From Candidatus Zhuqueibacterota bacterium (GTDB taxonomy: Bacteria > Zhuqueibacterota > Zhuqueibacteria > Residuimicrobiales > Residuimicrobiaceae): a stretch of 64,000 nt of DNA. Where the stretch lies: contig CAUJEL010000067.1 in NCBI GenBank assembly GCA_963169875.1, forward strand, positions 1 to 64,000, given 5' to 3'. Made by a program: the position numbers and the translations under genes. Positions 39,409 through 48,636 of this stretch are shown in pieces (the first letter of the stretch is position 1; each line of letters opens with the position of its first letter). Below the pieces are notes generated by a model, which was given only the letters and a program-made list of their open reading frames with translations, did no database searches and was not told where the DNA came from.

Positions 39409-41796
39409 TCATTCAAACGTTTGCTGCAACGTTCCGTCACCCGTCTGCCAGAAAGGCAACCATAACAGGGCGGTGAAACGGACATCAATGTCGCTCTTTT
39501 TGGGGCGCATCGCGGAGACTTCCAAACGCTGTTGCATGGGATCGGTTTGCTGATCGATGAGCGCGATTTCCTGATCCAATTCCGTCTGTAAATCCGTGAG
39601 CCGTTGCTGCAGGACTTCCAGGCTTTCTTCGGCGTTATTGATATCGCCGCGTTCCTTGGCCGAGCGCATCCCGCTGCGCATGGCGCTGCCGGCGCGATTC
39701 AGGGTGGTTGCAGAGATGGTTTTTCGTCCAAACAGAGCGCCCAGCAGGGTGGTACCCACGGTGACCGCCGTTTGCACCGATTGGGAACGAAAATCGGATT
39801 TTTCTTTCGCCAGCTTCTGTTCCGCGCGCATGATCCGGTCCTGCAGGGCCGCGGTCTTCGATGCATACCGTTTGCGCAAGTCGTCCACCGCGGCATCCCG
39901 TTTTTCCCGGGCCATTTGCGAGATGCGGATGCGAAAGTCGCGCTCGCTCTCACCGGGGTTGGAAGATAATTTTAAACTGGTGCTTTTATAGCTTTCGATC
40001 TGGGCGGTACGGAAGAGCTTGTCAGCATACGCTGCCGTCCATAATTTAATACTGTCAGGCTTCACGGCCGCAGCCGGCAAATGATCAAACGAGGCGCCTT
40101 CGGCGGGTGTTTTTTCCAGGTCGCCATCCGAAAGGGCGGTATCTCTTGCCTGGTCCCAATCCACGGCGACCGCGCCATCGACGATGGGGGTCCATTGAGA
40201 ATATCGCTGACTGGCATCAGCGCCAAAATGAACATCGGCGATGCCCAAAACAACCGGGCGATAGAGCAGCGTCGCCTGCGCGATTTTATGGCCGCGGACA
40301 GGAGCAAAGTACTCCTTGATTTGCGGAGGAATCGCCGGCCGCAATTGTTTGCCGGAAGGGATGGACGACGGCCCGGAAGATTTTACAGACGCAGGATTTG
40401 CAGCGTTTTTACTCAGCTGCTTTATCTGTGCCAGCGTTAATGGGCCGCGCAGATAGGAGAGCGCCCAGCGCGTCTGAAAAATCACGGGTTCTTTTTCATG
40501 GATGTTCTTCATCAGGAAGACGCGTTTTCCCAGGGATGCGATGGATTTGCTCAAAGAGGGATCGAGGTCCCCGGCACTGGAACGCAAACCCTCCACAACT
40601 TTTTCAATATCCTGCTGCGTCTGCAGACGGCCGATGAACCAGGTGCCGGTGTTGGAAAGCGCTTTGTAATCGAGATCGACCGGGTTCTGCGTGGCCAGCA
40701 TGACACCGACACCAAAGGCGCGCGCCTGTTTGAGCATGATCATGATGGGTTTTTTCGATGGCGGGGCAGCCACTGGCGGTAGATATCCCGCAACTTCATC
40801 CATGTACAAGAGCGCGCGCAGGCTGGTAGTTCCCGGCTGGCTGCGCATCCAGGAGACGATTTGGTTCAACAGCAGGGTGACAAAAAACATCCGCTCAGAA
40901 TCGCTCAAGTGAGCAATATAAAATATGGAAATGCGCGGTTTGCCGTTTTTACCATACAGCAGCGTCCCGATATCGAGCGCTTCCCCCGAGAGCCAGGTGG
41001 AAAACCCCGGAGCAGCGAGAAGATTATTGAGCGCGATGGCCAATTCAAAACGCTCTTTGGCCGGATAAAATGAATCGACGGCAAAGGCGCCCACTCTGTC
41101 AAAAGGCGGGGTCTGGATGGCACTGATCAACGAAGCGAGGTCGAGATTTTGGCCGTTTTGCCAGAAATGATAAAAAATATTCGAGATCAGGATGTGATCA
41201 CGGCTTTTTATGGGATCCGCATCAATGCCAATCAAACCCAGCAACCCGGTCACGGTGGTTGATATGAGATCGCCAACGGCTTCGCGATCCTGAATGATCT
41301 CTTCGCTTGGGCAGACGAAACTGTTGAGAATGGAGACGGGAACGCCCGCGGTGCTGCCGGGTGTGAAGATGGTGAAATCAGCGGCATCCCGTAATCGTTG
41401 AATGCGCGCGCCATCTTGACCCCATTGCGCCAGACCGTTTTTCCAGGCATCGGCTTGTGCGGCGGCAAAATCTTCAGGGCTGAGCCCCTGTTGCCGGGCC
41501 TCATCCGCATTGATCCAGGGCGCGAACTCGGCCGCGGAGAGACCGGGAAACGAGAGCATGAGATTGGTCATATCCCCTTTGGGATCGATGATCAAAGCCG
41601 GGATGTTATCAATGGCGGCTTCCTCCAGCAGGGAAATGCACAACCCGGTCTTGCCGCTTCCGGTCATGCCGACGCAAACCCCGTGGGTCACCAGATCTTT
41701 GGAATCGTAAAGAATCATATCGTCAAGAACCTGTTTCCTGGCGGGGTCGTATGTTTTGCCCAGATAAAACATACCGAGTTTTTCAAAATCAGCCAT
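39409..41796 (-). CDS. HerA/DUF87-type ATPase with C-terminal coiled coil
   Basis: This 795-residue hexameric-type AAA ATPase has Walker A 'GMTGSGKT' (residues 43-50), 'ALIIDPKGDM', Walker B 'LLYMDEVAGYLPP' (near 330), and sensor 'MLATQNPVDLDY', then 'RLQTQQDIEKVVEGL'. The C-terminal third (about 600-780) is charged and coiled ('DALQDRIMRAEQKLAKE'-like and 'LEVLQQRLTDLQTELDQE'). It has no membrane segment. HerA relatives pump or unwind DNA in repair and defence; the substrate here is unknown. It lies directly upstream of archease and rtcB and 24 bases after the phosphohexomutase gene. Confidence 0.85.
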   Translation of the reverse strand: MADFEKLGMFYLGKTYDPARKQVLDDMILYDSKDLVTHGVCVGMTGSGKTGLCISLLEEAAIDNIPALIIDPKGDMTNLMLSFPGLSAAEFAPWINADEARQQGLSPEDFAAAQADAWKNGLAQWGQDGARIQRLRDAADFTIFTPGSTAGVPVSILNSFVCPSEEIIQDREAVGDLISTTVTGLLGLIGIDADPIKSRDHILISNIFYHFWQNGQNLDLASLISAIQTPPFDRVGAFAVDSFYPAKERFELAIALNNLLAAPGFSTWLSGEALDIGTLLYGKNGKPRISIFYIAHLSDSERMFFVTLLLNQIVSWMRSQPGTTSLRALLYMDEVAGYLPPVAAPPSKKPIMIMLKQARAFGVGVMLATQNPVDLDYKALSNTGTWFIGRLQTQQDIEKVVEGLRSSAGDLDPSLSKSIASLGKRVFLMKNIHEKEPVIFQTRWALSYLRGPLTLAQIKQLSKNAANPASVKSSGPSSIPSGKQLRPAIPPQIKEYFAPVRGHKIAQATLLYRPVVLGIADVHFGADASQRYSQWTPIVDGAVAVDWDQARDTALSDGDLEKTPAEGASFDHLPAAAVKPDSIKLWTAAYADKLFRTAQIESYKSTSLKLSSNPGESERDFRIRISQMAREKRDAAVDDLRKRYASKTAALQDRIMRAEQKLAKEKSDFRSQSVQTAVTVGTTLLGALFGRKTISATTLNRAGSAMRSGMRSAKERGDINNAEESLEVLQQRLTDLQTELDQEIALIDQQTDPMQQRLEVSAMRPKKSDIDVRFTALLWLPFWQTGDGTLQQTFE

Positions 41797-41820
41797 AACA
41801 ATCCTCTTATTAGTTGACGA

Positions 41821-43191
41821 TTATTTCGTTCCCAGGCGAGCGAATTCCGCTTTAAGGGCGGCAACCCGGCTTTCAGCCTCTTCTTCGCTGGGCGCTTCTG
41901 CGATCACGCGCACGATGGGTTCCGTATTGGAGGCGCGAATATGAACCCAGGATTTTTCAAACAGGAACTTGAGTCCATCGGTCACATCAATATTTTCTGA
42001 ACGATGCGCTTCGGTCAACCGGGCCACCATAGCTTTGGCATCAACACCGAAGGGCAGGGTGATTTTATCTTTTACCATGACATACTGCGGCAGGTCCGCA
42101 TGGACCCGAGAAACCGGTTTTGATTTTTCCACCAGATACTGCAAAATCAGCGCGATGCCAACAATGGCGTCGCGACCCAGATGGAGCGGCGGATAGATCA
42201 CCCCGCCATTACCTTCTCCCGCCATCAGGGCCTTGATCTGACGCGCTTTCGTCGCCACATGAATCTCTCCCACGGCTGTGCGATGGACCCGGACGCCATA
42301 TTTATGCGCGATATCGTTGATGGCCAGAGAAGTGGAGGCGTTGACCGCGACATCACCGGGTGTATGCGATAGGACAAAATCCGTGGCCATGGCCAGGGTG
42401 TATTCTTCTCCCAAAGGTACGCCCTCTTCAGATACCAACGCCAGGCGATCGACATCGGGATCCACGGCGATACCGAGATCAGCCCCATGTTTGACAACTG
42501 CGGCACAGAGGTCTTTCAAGTTTGCGGGTAGCGGTTCCGGGCTTCTCGGAAATCGGCCATGCGGTTCCAGATTCAAATAGATCACTTCGCAGCCGAGATC
42601 CTGCAGAAACTCCGGCAAGATCGTGCCGCCTGCGCCGTTGCAGGGATCGGCGACGATTTTGAAATGGCGCTTGCGGATGGCCGCCACGTCAATGAGTGCC
42701 AGCTTTTTAACGCAGGCGATGTGATAGTCGGCAGCGTTTTCGTCACGAATGACCTTGCCGATTGTATCCCAGGCGGCAAAAGAATAGCGGTCCTGCTGAA
42801 CGCGTTCGAGAATATGGGCGCCTTCCTCAGGACTCAGGAACAAGCCATCCGGAGCCAATAGTTTTAATGCATTCCATTCCCGCGGATTATGACTGGCGGT
42901 GATGATGATGCCGCCCTTATTTTCAGGCTTTTCAGTTGCCATGGCGGTAGTGGGCGTGGTCGTCATGCCGATATCCACCACATCACAGCCAACCGCCATT
43001 AATCCCGACCATACTGCGAACTTGATCAAATCACCGCTGACGCGGGAGTCTCTTCCGACAACGATGCGTCCCGGGCCAAAGTGACTGCCGTAAGCCTGGG
43101 CGAACCGCAGTGCCACATCCGGCGTGAGACCGTCACCGACGATCCCGCGCACGCCCGAGACGGAAATCATGAGGTTCTTTAATTCGGCCAA
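41821..43191 (-). CDS. Phosphohexomutase (phosphoglucosamine/phosphomannomutase family)
   Basis: This 456-residue alpha-D-phosphohexomutase interconverts 1- and 6-phosphates of a hexose or hexosamine. Active phosphoserine loop 'GIIITASHNPREWNALK' (Ser near 100), metal loop 'DPDVDRLALV' (near 247), sugar loop 'GEGNGGVIYPP', and phosphate loop 'RASNTEPIVRVIAEA'. The start 'SGVRGIVGDGLTPDVAL' is closest to GlmM-like enzymes, so UDP-GlcNAc synthesis is likely, but mannose or glucose substrates are not excluded. Start TTG 43191 has GAGGA upstream. A glycosyltransferase gene precedes it by 41 bases. Confidence 0.9.
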   Translation of the reverse strand: MAELKNLMISVSGVRGIVGDGLTPDVALRFAQAYGSHFGPGRIVVGRDSRVSGDLIKFAVWSGLMAVGCDVVDIGMTTTPTTAMATEKPENKGGIIITASHNPREWNALKLLAPDGLFLSPEEGAHILERVQQDRYSFAAWDTIGKVIRDENAADYHIACVKKLALIDVAAIRKRHFKIVADPCNGAGGTILPEFLQDLGCEVIYLNLEPHGRFPRSPEPLPANLKDLCAAVVKHGADLGIAVDPDVDRLALVSEEGVPLGEEYTLAMATDFVLSHTPGDVAVNASTSLAINDIAHKYGVRVHRTAVGEIHVATKARQIKALMAGEGNGGVIYPPLHLGRDAIVGIALILQYLVEKSKPVSRVHADLPQYVMVKDKITLPFGVDAKAMVARLTEAHRSENIDVTDGLKFLFEKSWVHIRASNTEPIVRVIAEAPSEEEAESRVAALKAEFARLGTK

Positions 43192-43232
43192 GATAGATCC
43201 TCTTTAAAGTTAATGAGTCGTCTTGATTAAGC

Positions 43233-44816
43233 TTAAATATTCGCATGAATGCCATTGATTTTTTGCCGCCGCCGCAGGGCATAGAGGCGCATGTGATCTT
43301 TGGCATTGTCGTTGACATCGATGGTCACCTGATCGATCATGTGGTCTGTGCCGCCGGAATGGCGCACGACTTTATAGATTGGATCCCAGACGCGGCCGAT
43401 GCGATACACTTCCGCGCACTTGTTGACCAGTTCATAGTCTTCACCATAGTTGCGCGAATAGGGCGCATCGTTCATGCCAAACCAGCCCAATTCCTGAAGC
43501 ACTTTGATCTTGATGGATCGCGGAGCACCGGCGCCGCCGATGCGCAATAGGTTATTGCGGCCGTTTTCTTCGCTCCACTCATCGTGCGTGACGATGAATG
43601 GTTTGCCATTTACCAGGACCGGTTCAACCTGGCCGTCAGCCTTTTTTTCAAAAACCTGATAAGAGCCGATCACCATGCCTGTGCGATCATCTTCATCATA
43701 GACCTTGAGGATTTTTTCCACCGCATCCGGAAAGAGGAGATCATCCGAATCGAGCTGAACATAGTATTTCGCTTTTGAGGACTGCAAGGCGTCGTTGAAA
43801 CACAAGCCGAGCACGTTCATGTCATGGACGAGGAGACGGACGGGCGGTTTGGCCACATCATATTTGTCACCCCCGGCCATATATCGTTTCACCGCGGCGA
43901 CGGTTGGGTCGGACTCGCCGCCATTGCAGACCACGACGATTTCGATGTTTTGCACGGTCTGCGCCTGAACCGACTCGATGGCGGCACAGATGAATTCCGG
44001 CCGGTTGAAGACCGGAATCACCACAGACACCAGACATTTTTTAAAAGCGAGTTCTTCCTCTGCGGAATAGGTCACTTTATGATAATTTTGACCCGGCGCC
44101 AGATAGGCTTTAATGCGTTTAAGATGTTCAGTCACAATGGTTTCTGCTTCAATCTGAACGTCCTTACCCGCCTTCAGATAGGCGAAAACATCCAGCCCTT
44201 TGGCGACGGCGTAAGCGACGTAGGGAACGCCGTTGAAGCGGTTGCTGATATGCATGATCTTGCCAGTTTCGAAAGCTTTGAGTCGAAGGTCATACATCGG
44301 ATTGAAAGCGTATTTTTCATCGCAGCCGGCAATTGATTTGATAAAAGTATGATTGAAAAGCAGGCAGTAGCCCATTTCCCAGCTATCGGTGAGGCGTCCG
44401 GCATGCCATTCGAGGAGTTTGCGCTCCTTGCGAACGTCGTTGTCCATCAGATCATAATCGGTGTAGAGCAGAGCGGTTTCTGGATGGCGGTCCATGGCCA
44501 TGACATAAAAGCGCGTGGCGGAGCGTTTGAATTCGAGGGCATTGGTCAGGTTGTTGCAGATGAGCACATACTGGCCGCGGGCTTGCTTCAGGGCGGCGTT
44601 GAGCGCTTTGGCTTTGTTTTCCAGGCTCACGGTTACATAGTCAAAATTATATTTTTCAGCCATTTTTTCAATAGCGTGATTTTCTCCGAAGAAGATGACC
44701 TGAAAATTCCGCGCATATTGATTTTGCAGGGAATCGATCATGCGATGAAGCGCTTCTTCAGAATAAGGCAGCTGTGCCGGAGCATAGAACAGCAATGACA
44801 GGCGAATATCATTCAT
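43233..44816 (-). CDS. Two-module family-2-type glycosyltransferase
   Basis: This 527-residue protein carries two GT-A-like domains. The C-terminal one (about 255-490) is intact: 'VSVVIPVFNRPEFICAAIES', DXD region 'YYVQLDSDDLLFPDA', and acceptor-loop 'NYGEDYELV'. The N-terminal one (about 1-240) follows the same outline but has 'YVLICNNLTNALEF' where the DXD should stand, so it is probably non-catalytic. No membrane segment; likely cytoplasmic or membrane-peripheral. Substrate unknown. AAGGAG precedes ATG 44816. It heads the minus-strand run ending in rtcB and diverges from the TMTC-like genes. Confidence 0.82.
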   Translation of the reverse strand: MNDIRLSLLFYAPAQLPYSEEALHRMIDSLQNQYARNFQVIFFGENHAIEKMAEKYNFDYVTVSLENKAKALNAALKQARGQYVLICNNLTNALEFKRSATRFYVMAMDRHPETALLYTDYDLMDNDVRKERKLLEWHAGRLTDSWEMGYCLLFNHTFIKSIAGCDEKYAFNPMYDLRLKAFETGKIMHISNRFNGVPYVAYAVAKGLDVFAYLKAGKDVQIEAETIVTEHLKRIKAYLAPGQNYHKVTYSAEEELAFKKCLVSVVIPVFNRPEFICAAIESVQAQTVQNIEIVVVCNGGESDPTVAAVKRYMAGGDKYDVAKPPVRLLVHDMNVLGLCFNDALQSSKAKYYVQLDSDDLLFPDAVEKILKVYDEDDRTGMVIGSYQVFEKKADGQVEPVLVNGKPFIVTHDEWSEENGRNNLLRIGGAGAPRSIKIKVLQELGWFGMNDAPYSRNYGEDYELVNKCAEVYRIGRVWDPIYKVVRHSGGTDHMIDQVTIDVNDNAKDHMRLYALRRRQKINGIHANI

Positions 44817-45160
44817 ATTGTACTCCTTGGTTAAGATGTTGCTTTTAAAATTTCAATTGTTTAATATAGCCAACCTAACATAATGTTTCAATCTTTTTTT
44901 GAAGGACAGACATTCGCGCTGGCATGACAAAACCGCAGGAACCAGGTGTTCCAGCCGGGAAAAAATACCTGGGGCAGGAGGGCAACAGGGGGCCGGGAAG
45001 TGTGCCCCGCTGGCGCCCATGGTTCCGCACCCGGGCGTTTTTAATATTGTAAATATTGCAATTAAAGGAACTTCTTTCCTGGCGTTTGCCAGGAAAATTG
45101 GTACAATAATTGCAATTTTTGTGATTCCATTTCCAGGTTGAACATCAAGGGCAGAACGAG
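44817..45160. other. Divergent intergenic region with a perfect hairpin
   Basis: These 344 bases separate the divergent glycosyltransferase genes and contain no gene. A perfect nine-base stem TTTCCTGGC/GCCAGGAAA with a four-base loop lies at 45075-45096. It is flanked by two near-copies of ATTGCAATT (about 45054-45062 and 45109-45117). TACAAT (45102-45107) could be a -10 box for the plus strand, but the -35 is poor. The section 44940-45040 is GC-rich and unexplained. Confidence 0.4.
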
Positions 45161-46849
45161 ATGAAAAATAAAGCAAAAAAGCAGGAAAAAAAGAAAAATC
45201 AAACGGGCTCGCGGGATTGGTATGCTTTGATCCTGTTCACCGTGATCCTGATGGCCGTGCTTTTGCTATATGGCCGGACGGTAGAGTATGATTATACCTA
45301 CCTCGATGATAATGAGCTCATCTTGAAGAATCAGCATATATTGCGTCATCTGGGGAATCTGGCTTATGCCTTCCAGGAGGATGTATTTTTCTCTTTCAGT
45401 GACGCCTATTACCGGCCCATGTTGACAACCTCTTTTCTGATTGATGGCCAATTCGGCGTGCACACGTTGGTTCCATTTCATGTGAGCAACCTGATCATCC
45501 ATGTCCTCTGTGCCTGGCTGGTGTTTGTGCTGCTGCGCAAACTGACCCAGAACCGCCATATGGCGGGATTCTTTGCCGTGCTCTTCGCCGTTCATCCTGT
45601 GCTCAGTCAGGCGGTCGCCTGGGTTCCCGGAAGGAACGATTCACTGCTGGCGCTGTTCGTTTTGGCCGCATTCCTTTCCTTGTTGGTGTATATGGAGAAA
45701 AAGGGCTGGTTTTTTTATTTATCGCATATGTTCTTTTTTGTCCTGGCCCTTTTCACCAAGGAAACCGTTCTTCTCTTTGTCTTCGTCTGTATGGCCTATT
45801 TGCTGTTGATCGTTCGTCCGCAAAATGTCTGGCGGATCATCATGAAATTGGGTCTTGGCTGGAGTTTGGCAACCGGCCTTTATCTGATCATGCGCTCCAT
45901 CGCCATGGTCCATCCCATTCAATATAGCTTTCGGGAGATGTTTTTATCCACCTGGATCAGCCTGCCCGCCTTGTTACAGTTTTTGGGAAAAATCTTTTTC
46001 CCCTTCAACCTCTCTGTTTTGCCGACCATGTTGGATACGACCTATCTTTATGGGATCGGCGTGGTGCTGCTCTTAACGCTCGCTTGCTGGTACAAGCGCA
46101 AAACCCTGGATTGGCGGATGGTCGCGCTGGGCGGGGTTTGGTTTTTGATGTTCATCATCCCCTCTTTCATCCGGCCCAATGCGGATATCATGGTTAACTT
46201 TCTGGAGCATCGCACCTATCTTCCCATCATCGGGATTTTCCTGATCGCCGGCGGATTGCTCAGGGGCGCCGCGGTTACGTCACGAGTATTTATAATTGCG
46301 GCAGCCAGCGTTATTCTCTTGATGTCCATCGTAAACTGGTTTCATGTGCCCCATTTTCAGAACCGGCTTGTTTTCTGGAACAATGCCGCAAGCAATTCTC
46401 CAAACTCCCCGTTAGCCCAGCGCAACCTCGGGGCTATGCTTTATCTCGATGGGGATAAAGACCGCGCCGCGCATTATTTTCGCAAAGCGCTTGCGCTGAA
46501 TCCGTTTGAACCCATGGCGAATATGAATCTGGGACTCATTGCCATGGATCAAAATAATCTGGCGCTCGCCGAGTCGCTCTTTGTCCGCGAGGCAACGATC
46601 AACCCTTATTATGCCAACGCCTATTTCAATTTGGGAATATTGCATTATAAAAAAGGGCAAGCGGATCAGGCGGCCGCGGCCTGGGAACGAACCCTGCAAC
46701 TCGACGCCAATTTTGAGGCGGCGTACATCAATTTAATCGTTCTTCTGTATGAGAACCAGCGGATAGAACCAGCAAAAGCGTATATGAGGATACTGCGCAG
46801 CAGAAATATGGCGATTCCAGCAGAGCTGATCCGTCTTGTTGGTTTTTAA
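45161..46849 (+). CDS. TMTC-like GT-C membrane glycosyltransferase with TPRs, copy 1
   Basis: This 562-residue protein has about ten membrane segments, followed by three or four tetratricopeptide repeats (about 420-550, 'AQRNLGAMLYLDGDKDRAAHYF' repeating with 34-residue period). The first external loop has 'YTYLDDNELILKN' with the acidic pair expected at a GT-C catalytic site, then 'DAYYRPMLTTSF', 'HPVLSQAVAWVPGRND', 'FTKETV' and 'FLEHRTYLPIIG'. These match the eukaryotic TMTC O-mannosyltransferase/bacterial TPR-GT-C family. It probably transfers a lipid-linked sugar to a periplasmic acceptor. Acceptor unknown. The next gene is a paralogue, 15 bases away. Confidence 0.82.
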   Translation: MKNKAKKQEKKKNQTGSRDWYALILFTVILMAVLLLYGRTVEYDYTYLDDNELILKNQHILRHLGNLAYAFQEDVFFSFSDAYYRPMLTTSFLIDGQFGVHTLVPFHVSNLIIHVLCAWLVFVLLRKLTQNRHMAGFFAVLFAVHPVLSQAVAWVPGRNDSLLALFVLAAFLSLLVYMEKKGWFFYLSHMFFFVLALFTKETVLLFVFVCMAYLLLIVRPQNVWRIIMKLGLGWSLATGLYLIMRSIAMVHPIQYSFREMFLSTWISLPALLQFLGKIFFPFNLSVLPTMLDTTYLYGIGVVLLLTLACWYKRKTLDWRMVALGGVWFLMFIIPSFIRPNADIMVNFLEHRTYLPIIGIFLIAGGLLRGAAVTSRVFIIAAASVILLMSIVNWFHVPHFQNRLVFWNNAASNSPNSPLAQRNLGAMLYLDGDKDRAAHYFRKALALNPFEPMANMNLGLIAMDQNNLALAESLFVREATINPYYANAYFNLGILHYKKGQADQAAAAWERTLQLDANFEAAYINLIVLLYENQRIEPAKAYMRILRSRNMAIPAELIRLVGF

Positions 46850-46864
46850 CCGCCAGGATGCCGG

Positions 46865-48400
46865 ATGAGGAACAGAATGCGCGCATTGCTGACCAGATAT
46901 CGAAGTAAATTTTTCTCTCTCGCCCTTTTTACCCTGCTCACGGTTATCCTGTATGGGCCAAGCCTGTGGTATGATTATACCTACATGGATGACCATCAAT
47001 TATTACTCAAAAATTGGCAAATCCTGAATGATCTGTCGCGGATGGACCAGGTTTTCAAGGAGGACGTTTTCTTTGATGAGGAGGACGCCTATTACCGGCC
47101 ACTCCTGGCGCTTTCCTTGATGGTGGACGCACAACTGGGAGGGACAGGATTATTCTTTTTTCATCTCACTAATTTACTGCTGCACATTATCTGCTGTTTT
47201 CTGGTTTTTATGTTGCTGGAACGATTACGGGTTGCTCCGGTTAACGCCGTGTTGTTGGGTGCTGTTTTTTGTGTTCATCCGTTGCTGGTCCAGGCGGTGG
47301 CCTGGGTGCCCGGACGCAATGATACGCTGCTGGCCCTGTTTGTGCTGGCCTCTTTCCATTTTTTATGGTCCTTCGTACAAGTGCAAAAAGGACGTTATGC
47401 CGCCGGGCATCTCATATTTTTTACGGCGGCCCTGTTCACCAAAGAGACGGTGATTCTGTTTTTAGGCGTGTGTCTCATGGCCATTTTTCTATTTAAAAGC
47501 AGGCGTCTCACCCTGGCGGATTGGGGCCTGTTGGGCGGAGGCTGGTTTTCCGCCTGCGCACTCTATGTGTTGATGCGGCAACAGGCCATGGTTCACCCGG
47601 TGCCTGTCGACTATGTCTACCTCGGCAAATCCTTTGTCCTCGGGATTCCCGGTTTGTTGCAATACGTTGGGAAAATGATACTGCCCATCCGGCTTTCCGT
47701 GCTTCCCGTAATCCGTGATAGCGGCATTCTGGGGCCGTTTCTGGGAATTCTCATCCTGGTCCTCCTGATGGTATGGCGGTGGTCCAGGATGCAGCGTCGT
47801 TTTACGCTTTTCAGTTTGCTGTGGATGGTACTTTTTTTAACGCCGGCGATTTTGCGGCCCAACCCGGGCATCATGATCAACTTTCTCGAACATCGCACCT
47901 ATCTGCCCCTGATTGGCGTATTGATGATGGTCGGCCAAATGCAGCTATGGCCGCCGCGGTTTTCTTCACGACATCATGTATTGCTGGTTGTTTTTTTGCT
48001 GTTTTTTGTCCGTTCATGGCTGCACCGCGATGTATTTGAGGACAAAAAGAATTTTTGGGAGAATGCAGCGAGGACTTCACCGAGTGCGGCACTGGCGCAG
48101 TTCAATCTGGGGGTGGTTTATTATGATCTGGGTGATAAAGAGCGCGCCGCGACTCAGTTCCAAAAGTCCCTGCAACTCGATCCGCGGGATATTCCTTCCA
48201 TGGTCAATCTCGGGACGCTGGCCATGGAAAAAGGTGCTTATGCAGAGGCGGAGGCGCGCCTGCTATCGGCTATCGCGCTGAATGAAAAATATGGCTATGC
48301 CCATGACCAGTTGGCGGAACTGTACGCAAAGATGGGGCGGCAGGACGCGGCAAGAGAGGCCAGGCTCAGAGCCCGGGCCAATGGATATGAAGCACCCTGA
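46865..48400 (+). CDS. TMTC-like GT-C membrane glycosyltransferase with TPRs, copy 2
   Basis: This 511-residue paralogue of the preceding gene is collinear along its whole length. 'YTYMDDHQLLLKN', 'DAYYRPLLALSL', 'HPLLVQAVAWVPGRND', 'FTKETVI' and 'FLEHRTYLPLIG' match position by position. It has about ten membrane segments and two or three TPRs (about 400-500; 'AQFNLGVVYYDLGDKERAATQF'). It lacks the Lys-rich N-terminal extension of copy 1. Close linkage and similarity indicate tandem duplication, with divergence suggesting different acceptors or a heteromeric pair. Confidence 0.82.
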   Translation: MRNRMRALLTRYRSKFFSLALFTLLTVILYGPSLWYDYTYMDDHQLLLKNWQILNDLSRMDQVFKEDVFFDEEDAYYRPLLALSLMVDAQLGGTGLFFFHLTNLLLHIICCFLVFMLLERLRVAPVNAVLLGAVFCVHPLLVQAVAWVPGRNDTLLALFVLASFHFLWSFVQVQKGRYAAGHLIFFTAALFTKETVILFLGVCLMAIFLFKSRRLTLADWGLLGGGWFSACALYVLMRQQAMVHPVPVDYVYLGKSFVLGIPGLLQYVGKMILPIRLSVLPVIRDSGILGPFLGILILVLLMVWRWSRMQRRFTLFSLLWMVLFLTPAILRPNPGIMINFLEHRTYLPLIGVLMMVGQMQLWPPRFSSRHHVLLVVFLLFFVRSWLHRDVFEDKKNFWENAARTSPSAALAQFNLGVVYYDLGDKERAATQFQKSLQLDPRDIPSMVNLGTLAMEKGAYAEAEARLLSAIALNEKYGYAHDQLAELYAKMGRQDAAREARLRARANGYEAP

Positions 48401-48556
48401 CGCAAAGATTTGATGTATCTGGCGAGAAGGACCCTGATCCGGTGTCAACAAATGGTATAATCCTGATTCAATTCACCCATGAGGTGCGGGCAAATAATCA
48501 CTGCGGGCAAGTTTACACAGAATCCGGGAGGGATGTGATGGGCAGATAACTTGTTG

Positions 48557-48585
48557 TTGACTTTGTGGCTGCAAATAATTATTTT
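48557..48585 (+). promoter_or_regulatory. Promoter candidate for glgC
   Basis: TTGACT (48557-48562), 17 bases, then TATTTT (48580-48585), about 50 bases before the glgC ATG. It shares the TATTTT -10 form with the bioY promoter. Confidence 0.5.
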
Positions 48586-48636
48586 TGCAAAAATCGTTAC
48601 ATGTTCTGCACAATCCCGTGAGCCGGAGGGCCGTTT

